Below are positions 10,022 through 20,750 of a DNA stretch of 64,000 bases, in pieces. Each line of letters begins with the position of its first letter. Position 1 is the stretch's first letter. Below the pieces are notes generated by a model, which worked only from the letters and a program-made list of their open reading frames with translations, searched no databases and was not told the DNA's origin. The DNA comes from an uncultured Methylobacter sp. (GTDB taxonomy: Bacteria; Pseudomonadota; Gammaproteobacteria; Methylococcales; Methylomonadaceae): assembly GCA_903832775.1 (NCBI GenBank), contig CAILCX010000071.1, positions 41,056-105,055 on the forward strand, read 5' to 3'. The position numbers and the translations under genes are program-made.

Positions 10022-10647
10022 TATTTTTGCCCCCGTCTCTTTTTAGCGACGGCCGTGGTTGCTTCATCGCCGCCTTCATTATAGGTTTTTACCAAAGCCG
10101 TCATTTTCATTTTTCCGGACTTATCTTCTTTGCCTTGGGGAGTTATATTGACATCATGGACTGTAACAATTCGTGGCAGGGAGGCTAAGCCGCTGACAAA
10201 TAGTGCCAATTCATCGTATCTGCCCAACACTTCAATATTGATAGGTAGCTCCGAGTAAAAGTCCTTACGAACCGGCGCTCCCGGCTTGAACAATCTGAAT
10301 TCCAGGCCGCTGGCCAGACCGGTTTGGGAAATATCAATCAACAGACTTGCTACCTCTTCTTGGGTAGGCATTTGTCGAATCATGTCTTCCAGTTGAGTTT
10401 CAATTTGGGTCAGTTGATTCTCGTAGTCAGGGAGGTTGATTGATTTTTTTTGTTTTACTTCAAAGGTTTGCTTCAATTCTGTTTCTTTGGCTTTGGATAA
10501 ATCAAGCTCTGCCAGTTGGCCAAGCGTATCAAAATACACGCCGGCTCCAAATACCAAAGCGCATATTACAGAGATAGTTGCAGCTTGAATGGGTAAGGGC
10601 CACGCGCCGGCCTGATTAGGATCCCAATTGATTTCTGATAAATTCAT
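10021..10647 (-). CDS. pilO: Type IV pilus inner membrane protein PilO
   Basis: PilO-like sequence; operon position. Confidence 0.94.
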   Translation of the reverse strand: MNLSEINWDPNQAGAWPLPIQAATISVICALVFGAGVYFDTLGQLAELDLSKAKETELKQTFEVKQKKSINLPDYENQLTQIETQLEDMIRQMPTQEEVASLLIDISQTGLASGLEFRLFKPGAPVRKDFYSELPINIEVLGRYDELALFVSGLASLPRIVTVHDVNITPQGKEDKSGKMKMTALVKTYNEGGDEATTAVAKKRRGQK

Positions 10648-11216
10648 TATTTACCCCCGGCTGCTTGTTTGGTTTTATTACCCTGTTTTGTGCGCATCGT
10701 AAAATCGCTAAGTTGCTCGGGATTTACTTTGTTAGTCGATTGAATAACATCAAGGGTTGGCACTTTAAACCAGACTGAAGCTTCAATGGCTCTCATGAAC
10801 GCCGAAATACGCGCATTCGATTGCGATTTGCCCTCAAAGGTAAGGTCACTTCCTATTTGGGTGAATTTGGTCAGAAACACGCCGTCTGGCGTAACCCTGG
10901 GCAACTCGTCAAACAAATGTACAATTTCCGGGCGACTTTCCTGTAGATTGTGAATCAGATCAATTTTGGTTAACAATTTCGCCTTCTGTTCCTCAATGGT
11001 TTTTATTTGGGCGATTTTTATATCCAGTAAGGCTATTTCATCCTGAATTATTTTGTTTCTTTGTTCCTGATATGCTTTGAGGCCTTCAATATATAAATGA
11101 ACACCGCCAAAAATAAGGGCGGTAAATAATAAAGCCACACCTATGGCATTGACAAAATCTTGTTGTTTTTGTGCCCGAAGTTCTTCACGCCAGGGGAGTA
11201 AATTTATTCTTGCCAT
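10647..11216 (-). CDS. pilN: Type IV pilus assembly protein PilN
   Basis: MARINLLPWREELRAQKQQDF signature of PilN. Confidence 0.96.
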   Translation of the reverse strand: MARINLLPWREELRAQKQQDFVNAIGVALLFTALIFGGVHLYIEGLKAYQEQRNKIIQDEIALLDIKIAQIKTIEEQKAKLLTKIDLIHNLQESRPEIVHLFDELPRVTPDGVFLTKFTQIGSDLTFEGKSQSNARISAFMRAIEASVWFKVPTLDVIQSTNKVNPEQLSDFTMRTKQGNKTKQAAGGK

Positions 11217-12277
11217 TAGTCAAAACTCCTCATGGCCAAGCCACAGGCAATCATCATTGAGGATGCGTCATTACTCAAAGCCTGCGGTCTTACTTTATTG
11301 GACAAGGACATGTTAATGAAGGGGTTGGCTATCACAACAGGTACATTCACTGCGTTTTGCGTCAGTTTGTCTATTCCAGCGATGGAGGCACAGCCACCAG
11401 CCAAAATAAGGCTATCGATACGTCTATTGGCGGCGGAGGAAATAAAAAACTGAATTGACCTTTGAACCTGCTGAACCATTGATCTCTTAAAAGGCTCAAG
11501 TACATCACTGGCATAATTGTCCGGCAAACCACCCAGTTTTTTTGCCATGCCGGCCTCTTCATAGGTCAAACCATAGCGCCGTTGAATTTCCTCGGTCAAC
11601 TGTTTACCACCAAAGCTCTGTTCTCTTGTATAGATGGCGCGAGAATTATACAGAACATTTAAGGTGGTCATGGTTGCCCCGACATCCACTATGGCAACGG
11701 TCTGACCTTCCAACGCTTCGGGTAATTGATCGATCAGCAGGGAAAAAGCATTTTCCATTGCAAAAGCTTCAACATCGACGATTTTGGTTTTTATACCTGC
11801 TTTAGTAAGGGCTTCAACACGATCGAGGATAATTTCTTTTCTTGATGCCGCGAGTAGGACGTCGACCATTTCTGGATTGTTTTCATTTTCACCGATGACT
11901 TCAAAGTCAAAATTCACCTCATCCAGTGAATAAGGAACGTACTGATCAGCTTCGATCATGATTTGTTCTTCCATTTCATCATCAGGCATCCCTGCAGGCA
12001 TAGGTATAACCTTGGTCATGACTGACGACCCAGCAACAGCTACTGAAGCTTGCTTCAATTTTGAACCGGAATGTTTTAAAGCGATTTTTAATGAATCCGC
12101 TATAACATCAATATTTGCAATATTTTTATCAATGACTGCGTCTTGCGGCAAAGGTGTTACCGCATAACTTTCAACCCGATAACGCGCGCCAACTTTACTC
12201 AATTCGAGTATTTTAATCGCTGCCGTACTGATATCGATACCAAGAACAGCACTTTGCTTTTTCCTAAACCAACTCAT
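11216..12277 (-). CDS. pilM: Type IV pilus assembly ATPase-fold protein PilM
   Basis: MSWFRKKQSAVLGIDISTAAIKILELS, actin-like fold motifs. Confidence 0.96.
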   Translation of the reverse strand: MSWFRKKQSAVLGIDISTAAIKILELSKVGARYRVESYAVTPLPQDAVIDKNIANIDVIADSLKIALKHSGSKLKQASVAVAGSSVMTKVIPMPAGMPDDEMEEQIMIEADQYVPYSLDEVNFDFEVIGENENNPEMVDVLLAASRKEIILDRVEALTKAGIKTKIVDVEAFAMENAFSLLIDQLPEALEGQTVAIVDVGATMTTLNVLYNSRAIYTREQSFGGKQLTEEIQRRYGLTYEEAGMAKKLGGLPDNYASDVLEPFKRSMVQQVQRSIQFFISSAANRRIDSLILAGGCASIAGIDKLTQNAVNVPVVIANPFINMSLSNKVRPQALSNDASSMMIACGLAMRSFD

Positions 12278-12703
12278 GAATTAATCCTTGAGAAACTTGA
12301 TGAACATTGTTAAATGTACCGACTGATTTGCCTGAGTGCCTGATTTTCGATAGCTTTCCAAGGCATTAATTCAACTTTTATTTTCTGCATAATGGATATT
12401 AATAATGGTTAATAACCCAGGAAAAAGGATTTTAAGTAAGAGGTTCTTAAAGCAACGAATAGATTTTCGGCTAAAGTCATTCCTGCAAAAAATGTAAATG
12501 CCCAAGGTTGAATGCAGTAAATTGCATTGAAAAAATTCCCCATGCAGTCGCTGGTAACAATCAATCGTCATAAAAACGTATTTACAGGCGAAAGTATAGT
12601 AGCCTTTTTTATTTTGATGCTTAAAATGTTTGTTTTATTTGTCTGAACTGTTGTTTTTTATCTACAGTGCTTCTTATCATTACATTGTTATCTTGGATCA
12701 CTT

Positions 12704-15067
12704 GTGGCTGGAATTTTAAAATGGTTGGCAATTTGTTTTATGACCTTCAATTTGGGCATAGCCATTTCAGGTTATTTTTTATATAACAAGCTTGCTGCTG
12801 ACCTGCCTGATGTTAAGACGTTACATAATGTTCAATATCAGACTCCTTTAAGTATTTATACCAAAGATAATCGGTTGATTGCCCAATTTGGGGAGAAAAA
12901 ACGTACCCCGGTCAATATAGAGCAAGTCCCTCAGCAACTTATTTATGCGTTTATTGCCGCAGAAGATGACAGTTTTTACGAACATTCCGGTGTTGATTTC
13001 AAGGGTTTGCTTCGAGCCGCCATACAGCTGGTCTTGACAGGCAAGAAAAAGCAGGGCGGCAGTACGATTACCATGCAGGTTACCCGTAGCTTTTTATTAA
13101 GTAGTGAAAAGACCTACACCCGCAAGTTAAAAGAAATCATGCTGGCGTTAAAAATAGAGCATGAGTATCCGAAAAACAAAATTCTTGAACTGTATTTAAA
13201 TCAGATTTTTATGGGGCACCGTGCTTATGGCATTGCCGCTGCCGCTCAGGTTTATTATGGTAAAAATCTGGATGAGCTTAGTCTTGCCGAACACGCCATG
13301 ATTGCTGGCTTGCCTAAAGCTCCGTCACTCTACAATCCGATCACTAATGAAGCGCGAGCCATTGAAAGGCGTAATTATGTGTTGCACCGGATGTTTGAGC
13401 TTAACTATATCACACAGCAAGATTATGAGCTTGCCTCTAGTCAAGCCTCCAGCGCAAAACTTCAAACGATAACTCCTGAAATTTCAGCGCTTTATCTGGC
13501 CGAAATGGTTAGACAAAAGATTCTGGAGTTATATGGCGAGCAAGCTTACACCTCTGGTTTTAAGGTCTATACAACTTTGGACGGCACGCTGCAAACAACT
13601 GCAAATCAAGCGCTAGTCAATACTTTGCATGCCTATGATGAACGTCATGGTTATCGTCATTGCAAGAATGATACTAAGCGCTCAGGATGTCAAAAAGATA
13701 ATAAAATCATTGGCGATACCTTTCCGGCCACGGTTATGAGTGTCAAAAATGGTGTTGTTACGGCTCGTCTTGCTTCTTTTCAAGCGCCAGATGCGTCAGA
13801 TTTTCTCAAGACAAATCTTCAGGACAATATCAGCATTGAATTGCCTTGGGAAAATATTAAATGGGCCGGTGGGAGTATTTCCAGCATACTTAAAATCGGC
13901 GAGACTATTCGGGTGCGGGAACTGGCTAATCATAGTTGGGCTTTAACGCAAGTGCCTGAAGCGGAAGGCGCTTTTGTTTCTTTAAACCCAAAAGATGGCG
14001 CCATTCTCGCGCTAACCGGTGGCTTTGATTTTTTTCGCAATAAATATAATCGGGCGACTCAATCAAAAAGACAGCCCGGTTCAGGCTTTAAGCCGATTAT
14101 TTATACTACAGCGCTGGAGCAGGGTTATACCCCCGCCAGTATGATTAATGATGCGCCTATTGTCATTGATAATCCCGGTCAGGAAAACGAGTGGCGTCCT
14201 GAAAATTATAATAAGAAATTTTACGGCCCGACCAGTATCCGCTCAGCTATAACTCATTCAAGAAACATTATTTCTATTCGGCTGTTAAAAGAAATGGGTG
14301 TTGAAAAGGCGGTCGAAACAGCGTTGCGTTTTGGTTTTACCGAAGAACAAATTCCTAAAACGTTGTCTTTAGCCTTAGGCAGCGGTTATGCAACTCCTCT
14401 TCAAATGGCCAGGGTTTATGCGACTTTTGCCAATGGCGGGTTCTTGATCAAACCCTATTTTATTGAGCGTATTGAATCTAACGAAGGTGAGGTTATTTAT
14501 CAGGCCAAACCCAAACTAGCCTGTCCAACCTGTAATAGTGAGGAGGTAACTAAACGGGTTTATGCACCCAGGATTATCTCGCCGCAAATCTGTTTTCTTA
14601 TGAATTCCTTGTTAAGAGATGTTGTTCAAAATGGTACAGCTACCGGTGCTAAAGTTTTGGGCAGGCAAGACCTTGCTGGAAAAACAGGTACGACCAATGA
14701 ACAGCGTGACGCTTGGTTCAATGGCTTTACAGTGTCAAATGTAGCCACTGCCTGGATTGGCTTTGATGATTTTTCGCCATTAGGAAACCTTGAAACCGGC
14801 GGTGTAGCGGCTTTACCAATGTGGATTGACTTTATGCGGGTTGCTTTAAAAGACATACCCGAAACACCACTTGAAATACCTGAGGGGATAGTAAAAGCGT
14901 ATATCAGTCCTTGGACTGGATTATTAGCTGAAGCCACTAATAAGGGTGGAATATGGGAGTATTTTCAGACAGCAAATGCACCGACCCAATATACACTTAA
15001 ATCTGGAGGAGGGGCGGCAAGCCATGTCGATCAAGCAGAGGAAAAAGCTACGGAAGAACTATTTTGA
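12704..15067 (+). CDS. mrcA: Penicillin-binding protein 1A (bifunctional transglycosylase/transpeptidase)
   Basis: GT51 motifs (EDDSFYEHSGVDFKGLLRA, GGSTITMQVTR) and transpeptidase SRN/KTGTT motifs; GTG start; divergent from pilM. Confidence 0.94.
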   Translation: MAGILKWLAICFMTFNLGIAISGYFLYNKLAADLPDVKTLHNVQYQTPLSIYTKDNRLIAQFGEKKRTPVNIEQVPQQLIYAFIAAEDDSFYEHSGVDFKGLLRAAIQLVLTGKKKQGGSTITMQVTRSFLLSSEKTYTRKLKEIMLALKIEHEYPKNKILELYLNQIFMGHRAYGIAAAAQVYYGKNLDELSLAEHAMIAGLPKAPSLYNPITNEARAIERRNYVLHRMFELNYITQQDYELASSQASSAKLQTITPEISALYLAEMVRQKILELYGEQAYTSGFKVYTTLDGTLQTTANQALVNTLHAYDERHGYRHCKNDTKRSGCQKDNKIIGDTFPATVMSVKNGVVTARLASFQAPDASDFLKTNLQDNISIELPWENIKWAGGSISSILKIGETIRVRELANHSWALTQVPEAEGAFVSLNPKDGAILALTGGFDFFRNKYNRATQSKRQPGSGFKPIIYTTALEQGYTPASMINDAPIVIDNPGQENEWRPENYNKKFYGPTSIRSAITHSRNIISIRLLKEMGVEKAVETALRFGFTEEQIPKTLSLALGSGYATPLQMARVYATFANGGFLIKPYFIERIESNEGEVIYQAKPKLACPTCNSEEVTKRVYAPRIISPQICFLMNSLLRDVVQNGTATGAKVLGRQDLAGKTGTTNEQRDAWFNGFTVSNVATAWIGFDDFSPLGNLETGGVAALPMWIDFMRVALKDIPETPLEIPEGIVKAYISPWTGLLAEATNKGGIWEYFQTANAPTQYTLKSGGGAASHVDQAEEKATEELF

Positions 15068-15085
15068 GTGGTTTGTGAACCTATT

Positions 15086-15127
15086 TTAGCCACAGATAAA
15101 ACACTAATCAGTTTTATCTGTGGCTAA
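15086..15127. terminator. Bidirectional terminator-like hairpin between convergent mrcA and secA
   Basis: 17-bp perfect stem TTAGCCACAGATAAAAC / GTTTTATCTGTGGCTAA with 8-nt loop. Confidence 0.7.
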
Positions 15128-15150
15128 ACGAGTTTTCCAGACTTATGAAA

Positions 15151-17877
15151 TCAGCTTAATTTGCCGTGACATTGCTTGAATTTCTTGCCTGAACCGCAAG
15201 GGCATGGGTCATTGCGACCGACTTTATTGCCTTCTCTGGTAAAGGGTTGAACTGCTGAAATTCCTTGTTCCTGCTGATCCTGGTCAACTAAAGATTGCTC
15301 GTAAGCATCCAGGGTTGGAGCTTGTGCATGTTCAAAATGCATTTCTCTGGGCGCTTGTCTTTGTTCATCAATCGCCCGGACATCTTCTTCTTGTCTGACC
15401 TGAACTTTAAACAGGATTCCGATTACTTCATATTTGATATGCTCAAGCAGACTGGTGAACATTTCAAACGCTTCACGCTTGTATTCCTGCTTGGGATCTT
15501 TTTGCGCATAGCCTCTGAAATGAATGCCCTGACGTAAATAATCCATCGCTGCCAAATGCTCTTTCCAGCTGTTATCAAGCACTTGCAACATGACTGATTT
15601 CTCGAAATGCTGTAGCACTTCTTTGGACATTTGTTGTTCTTTGTCTTTATGATTTTGTTCCAGGATGGCAATAATACGCTTGCGCAAAGATTCTTCCTGC
15701 AAGGAATGATCTTCATCCAACAGTTTGCGAACCGGAACTTCAACGTTAAATTCCTGATGCAAATGCTCTTCGAGGCCTTTGGTATCCCATTGTTCGACCA
15801 TGGTTTTGGCCGGGATATATTGGGTTATCACATTATTGACAACGTCTTCACGTATCGCAGAGATGATTTCGGATATTTCCTCGGCAGCCATTAGTTCATT
15901 ACGCTGCGAGTAAACAACCTTACGTTGGTCATTGGCAACATCATCATAGGCCAGGATTTCTTTACGCACATCAAAATTGCGACCTTCAACTTTGCGTTGA
16001 GCACTTTCAATAGAGCGGGTGACCCAAGGATGCTCGATAGCTTCGCCGTTGCCCATGCCTAATTTCTGCATTAAGCCCGCGACGCGATCTGATGCAAAAA
16101 TACGCATTAAGTCATCTTGAAGCGATAGATAAAAACGGGTTGAACCAGGATCGCCCTGACGACCTGAGCGACCACGTAGCTGGTTGTCTATCCGGCGTGA
16201 TTCATGTCGTTCAGAACCTATGACATGCAAACCGCCTGTTGCAATAACCTGTTCATGTCTTTCCAGCCAAGCACCACGAACTTTGGCCTTGTCTGCATCA
16301 CTGGCTTCCTCACCCAACGCTGACAATTCGGCTTCCAAATTACCACCAAGCACAATATCGGTTCCCCGGCCGGCCATATTGGTCGCGATGGTGACAGCTC
16401 CCGGCATACCGGCTTGTTCGATGATATGCGCTTCGCGTTCATGTTGCTTGGCGTTAAGGACTTCGTGTTTAATGCCCTGTTTATTCAATAATTCTGACAA
16501 TCTTTCGGAGTTTTCAATTGAGGTGGTTCCGACCAACACCGGTTGTCCGCGACTGACACATTCTTTAATATCATCGGCAACAGCGATATATTTCTCGTCA
16601 GTAGTCAGGAAAACTACGTCACCTAAATCTCTACGTATCATGTTGCGATGCGTAGGAATGACGACTACTTCAAGACCATAAATTTTGTTTAACTCGAAGG
16701 CTTCAGTATCGGCAGTTCCGGTCATGCCCGAGAGTTTTTCGTACAAACGGAAATAGTTTTGGAAGGTTATCGAGGCTAGCGTCTGGTTTTCATTTTGAAT
16801 GGCGACATGTTCTTTCGCTTCAATTGCTTGATGCAAACCTTCAGACCAGCGACGTCCCGGCATAATGCGACCGGTAAATTCGTCGACGATAACTACTTCA
16901 TTGTTGGCGACGATATAATCAACGTCTTTTTTGAACAAAACATGACCACGCAAAGAAGCCGTCAGATAATGCATCAGGCGAATATTGGTCGCATCATACA
17001 AACTGCTTCCTTCCGTCATCAAGCCATGATCAACCATTAAACGCTCTACACGTTCGTGGCCTGCTTCGGTCAGATATAACTGACGTATTTTTTCATCGAC
17101 CGAGTAATCACCAGGTTCGTCTTCTTTTTCCTGTTTGGTCAGGAAGGGGATGATTTTGTTGACCTTAGTATAAATTTCGGTACTTTCTTCGGTAGGTCCG
17201 GAAATGATTAGCGGTGTTCTGGCTTCATCGATAAGGATTGAATCAACCTCATCTACAACAGCAAAACATAAATCGCGCTGGACTTTTTGTTCCAGGCTAA
17301 AGGCCATGTTGTCGCGCAGGTAATCGAAACCGAATTCGTTGTTGGTGCCGTAAGTAATATCGGAGGCATATGCCTGACGCCTTTCGTCGCTTTCCATCTG
17401 ACTGATAATGACGCCGGTAGTCAAACCCAGAAAGCCATAAAGCCTGCCCATCCATTCGGAATCGCGTTTTGCCAGATAGTCATTGACTGTGACGACATGA
17501 ACGCCACGTCCTGGTAAGGCATTTAAATACGCAGACAAGGTTGCCATCAAGGTTTTACCCTCTCCGGTTTTCATTTCGGCAATCTTGCCGTCATGAAGTA
17601 TCATCCCGCCGATCAATTGCACATCAAAATGACGCATACCAAAGACTCTGGTCGACGCTTCCCTGACGGTTGCAAATGCTTCTGGAAGCAGATTGTCCAG
17701 CTTTTCACCCTGTGCCAGACGATCACGAAACTCCTGAGTTTTTGCCTTTAATGCATCATCAGATAATTTTTCGTATTCAGAAGATAGTACATTGATCTTT
17801 TTGACCAATGATCTTTTCTTCTTGATCAGCCTGTCATTACGGCTCCCTATAACAACTCTAACCAACTTACCCAGCAT
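15151..17877 (-). CDS. secA: Preprotein translocase ATPase SecA
   Basis: 908 aa, Walker motif [25 protein letters not shown]-terminal zinc-binding [17 protein letters not shown]. Confidence 0.98.
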   Translation of the reverse strand: MLGKLVRVVIGSRNDRLIKKKRSLVKKINVLSSEYEKLSDDALKAKTQEFRDRLAQGEKLDNLLPEAFATVREASTRVFGMRHFDVQLIGGMILHDGKIAEMKTGEGKTLMATLSAYLNALPGRGVHVVTVNDYLAKRDSEWMGRLYGFLGLTTGVIISQMESDERRQAYASDITYGTNNEFGFDYLRDNMAFSLEQKVQRDLCFAVVDEVDSILIDEARTPLIISGPTEESTEIYTKVNKIIPFLTKQEKEDEPGDYSVDEKIRQLYLTEAGHERVERLMVDHGLMTEGSSLYDATNIRLMHYLTASLRGHVLFKKDVDYIVANNEVVIVDEFTGRIMPGRRWSEGLHQAIEAKEHVAIQNENQTLASITFQNYFRLYEKLSGMTGTADTEAFELNKIYGLEVVVIPTHRNMIRRDLGDVVFLTTDEKYIAVADDIKECVSRGQPVLVGTTSIENSERLSELLNKQGIKHEVLNAKQHEREAHIIEQAGMPGAVTIATNMAGRGTDIVLGGNLEAELSALGEEASDADKAKVRGAWLERHEQVIATGGLHVIGSERHESRRIDNQLRGRSGRQGDPGSTRFYLSLQDDLMRIFASDRVAGLMQKLGMGNGEAIEHPWVTRSIESAQRKVEGRNFDVRKEILAYDDVANDQRKVVYSQRNELMAAEEISEIISAIREDVVNNVITQYIPAKTMVEQWDTKGLEEHLHQEFNVEVPVRKLLDEDHSLQEESLRKRIIAILEQNHKDKEQQMSKEVLQHFEKSVMLQVLDNSWKEHLAAMDYLRQGIHFRGYAQKDPKQEYKREAFEMFTSLLEHIKYEVIGILFKVQVRQEEDVRAIDEQRQAPREMHFEHAQAPTLDAYEQSLVDQDQQEQGISAVQPFTREGNKVGRNDPCPCGSGKKFKQCHGKLS

Positions 17878-18124
17878 GATTTATTCCGGTTTGAATTTAG
17901 TAAATGATTGAATAAAAGCCTAGGATTATATACTGTCTACTATTTTAGGGACAGTTAAAAACACTCTTTAAGCCCTAAAGGTAAAAAGCATTAACTTTCA
18001 GCAAAGTGTATATTTTCGATTTTTTATGCGGTTCTTTGCGTATTCGTTTTTTTGGTATTTGAAGTAAATCTGTAACAAAGCTATAACATAGCCGGATTAC
18101 CTTGTTGATGTATAATTTCGCGCC

Positions 18125-19588
18125 ATGAGTATTATTAAAAAACTTGCATCGCAAACTGCGGTCTATGGCTTAAGCAGTATTTTTGGCCGCTTCCTCAACT
18201 ATCTGTTGGTGCCGCTTTATACTTATTACTTCACTGCATCGGAGTACGGCGTGGTGTCGGAGTTTTATGCTTATGCCGGGTTCTTTTCGGTAGTGCTGTT
18301 GTTTGGCTTTGAAACAGGTTATTTCCGGTTCCGCGATAAAGACATGCCGGGACGTGATGTCGCCTACTCGACGGCCCTGTTGTTTGTGGTTTTGATCAAT
18401 GTTGTTTTCTTTGCCTTGATAGTACTGGTCAATTCGCAGCTTTCTGCCGCCTTAAATTACGCAAACCACCCCGAATATGTATTGTGCTTTAGCCTGATTT
18501 TAATTTTGGATGCTGTTGCTGCAATTCCGTTTGCACGACTGCGAGCTGAAAATAAGGCGTTCCATTTCGCTGGAATTAAGGTGATTGAGATAGGCATTAC
18601 GATCCTGCTAAGTCTGTTCTTTATTATTTATTGTCCAAAAGTTTATGAAAAAACCCCCGAAGCTTGGGTGGCTCTGGTTTACAATCCTGCTATAGGCGTA
18701 GGCTATATTTTTATAGCGAATTTAATGGCCAGCGTTGTTAAATTTGTATTGCTTGCGCCTGAGTTATCAGGACTTGCCTGGGGTTTTGACCTGGCATTAT
18801 TCGGCCGTATGTTACGTTATTCCTTGCCGATGGTAGTGATTGGTTTCGCCGGAATTATCAACGAAATGCTCGATCGGGCTTTGTTAAAGCACCTTTTGCC
18901 CTATGATCTGAACACCAACATGAAAATGCTGGGGATTTATAGTGCTTGCTACAAGTTGTCGATTTTAATGTCATTATTTATTCAGGCCTTCCGTTTCGCT
19001 GCCGAACCTTTTTTCTTTGCTTATGCCGGGAACAGCGACGCACGAAAAATCTATGCGCTGGTTTTGAAGTTCTTTGTCATTTTTTGCGTATTCATTTTCT
19101 TGCTGGTTACTTTATTTATCGATGTCTTTAAATATTTTGTTGGCGAGGAGTTCCGTGCTGGCCTTGAAGTCGTGCCTATTCTGTTGCTGGCTAACCTGTT
19201 TCTGGGTATTTATGTTAACTTGTCCATCTGGTATAAATTAACCGACCGAACTTTTCTGGGTGCCGGGGTGTCTTTAGCCGGCGCCTTACTGACCGTGGTT
19301 CTTAATATCTGGTGGATACCAACGCTCGGTTATATAGGCTCGGCTTGGGCAACTTTAGCCTGTTATTCGGGCATGGCTGTTGTTTCGTATTTCCTGGGGC
19401 AAAAATATTATCCGGTAGATTACGATGTAAAACGCGTTATCGGTTATATTGGGCTTGGACTGGGCTTGTATTTTGCGCACGAATACTTGGTGACAACGCT
19501 AAGCTGGCAGTCGTGGCTGTTGTCCAGCGCCCTAATGTTGCTGTATATGCTGATTGCCGGACTGTGCGAATGGCGTCATCACTATTAA
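18125..19588 (+). CDS. Polysaccharide biosynthesis flippase (MATE/Wzx-like)
   Basis: Multi-TM protein with MSIIKKLASQTAVYGLSSIFGRFLNYLLVPLYT N-terminus typical of the family. Confidence 0.85.
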   Translation: MSIIKKLASQTAVYGLSSIFGRFLNYLLVPLYTYYFTASEYGVVSEFYAYAGFFSVVLLFGFETGYFRFRDKDMPGRDVAYSTALLFVVLINVVFFALIVLVNSQLSAALNYANHPEYVLCFSLILILDAVAAIPFARLRAENKAFHFAGIKVIEIGITILLSLFFIIYCPKVYEKTPEAWVALVYNPAIGVGYIFIANLMASVVKFVLLAPELSGLAWGFDLALFGRMLRYSLPMVVIGFAGIINEMLDRALLKHLLPYDLNTNMKMLGIYSACYKLSILMSLFIQAFRFAAEPFFFAYAGNSDARKIYALVLKFFVIFCVFIFLLVTLFIDVFKYFVGEEFRAGLEVVPILLLANLFLGIYVNLSIWYKLTDRTFLGAGVSLAGALLTVVLNIWWIPTLGYIGSAWATLACYSGMAVVSYFLGQKYYPVDYDVKRVIGYIGLGLGLYFAHEYLVTTLSWQSWLLSSALMLLYMLIAGLCEWRHHY

Positions 19589-19610
19589 ATCTAAATATTA
19601 AATAATTCTT

Positions 19611-20750
19611 ATGCCAAACAACATGGAAATCAAAGCCCGCCTTATCGGCGGACTCATTTTGGTCTTGCTGGGTGGCTGGGTTCTCCATAGCTATATTCCC
19701 TTGCTGGCTTGGGCTGTCGTTCTTGCTATCACCACCTGGCCTGTTTATATGCGCTTGCTTGTTAGCAAGGAATTGCATGGCAAAGTGACCTGGGGTGCCG
19801 TCGGACTCACTTTACTGATCGGTACAATTATCCTCGCACCAATTGGTTACGGTCTTCATCGCTTGATTAATGAAGCGCAAATGATGGGGCAATTTCTCAA
19901 TGACGCGCAAAATTTAGGTATTCCTGCACCAGCCTGGTTGGACACCATTCCAATGATCGGTCAGGCCGCCAAAGATTTCTGGATTGATAATTTGGGCAGC
20001 GCTGAAGCAGCCAAAGAATCTCTGCATTGGCTGGGTACTGGCAGCGCGGTCACTTACACAAAAGATTTTGCCGGCCAGTTGGTGCATAGTTTTTTTAGTT
20101 TTCTGATGATACTGCTGGTACTTTTTTTTATATATCAGCACGGTCAGGGTTTGAGCCGCCAGGTTTTGGCCAGTAGTCGAAAATTGTTCGGCGATACTGG
20201 CGTTCGCTATGTTTTGCATGCCACAACCGCAGTGCGTGGTACGGTTAACGGTATGGTGTTGATTGGTTTAAGTAAAGGCCTGTTGCTGGGTATTGGTTAT
20301 GCCTTTGCCGGCTTAAGTCATCCTGCCATGCTGGGTGCTTTAACCGGTATTTTTGCAATGATCCCCTTCGCTGCTAAAATTATCTTTGGTGCCTGTTCTC
20401 TGGTATTGGTTGCCCAGGGGCATGCTGGTCCTGCGGCTGGACTTTTTATTTACGGCATGGTTCTTACCATGATAACTGACAACTATGTGCGACCGGCTTT
20501 AATCGGTGGTGCAGTTAAATTACCGTTTCTCTGGACCTTGCTGGGAATTTTTGCGGGGATGGAATCCTTGGGTTTTCTGGGTTTGTTTCTCGGGCCAACG
20601 CTCATGGCGGTTTTGATGTCAATCTGGCGCGACTGGATTATTGATATTGATAATCCATCTGTCAAAATTATCAGTCCCAAGCCAGAAATACAAATTGACG
20701 ATGAGCCTTTAGCTACTCCATCAGCAACTGAATTCGATGACGGACAATGA
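19611..20750 (+). CDS. AI-2E family transporter (YdiK-like)
   Basis: Multi-TM protein with AI-2E exporter family features; ATGA overlap with the next gene. Confidence 0.87.
   Translation: MPNNMEIKARLIGGLILVLLGGWVLHSYIPLLAWAVVLAITTWPVYMRLLVSKELHGKVTWGAVGLTLLIGTIILAPIGYGLHRLINEAQMMGQFLNDAQNLGIPAPAWLDTIPMIGQAAKDFWIDNLGSAEAAKESLHWLGTGSAVTYTKDFAGQLVHSFFSFLMILLVLFFIYQHGQGLSRQVLASSRKLFGDTGVRYVLHATTAVRGTVNGMVLIGLSKGLLLGIGYAFAGLSHPAMLGALTGIFAMIPFAAKIIFGACSLVLVAQGHAGPAAGLFIYGMVLTMITDNYVRPALIGGAVKLPFLWTLLGIFAGMESLGFLGLFLGPTLMAVLMSIWRDWIIDIDNPSVKIISPKPEIQIDDEPLATPSATEFDDGQ

Noticed and set aside
12371-12571. 66-aa minus-strand ORF between pilM and mrcA
   Set aside because: Lies in the divergent promoter region; composition looks non-coding
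15295-17517. ORFs on the plus strand inside secA
   Set aside because: Shadow ORFs of a highly conserved gene
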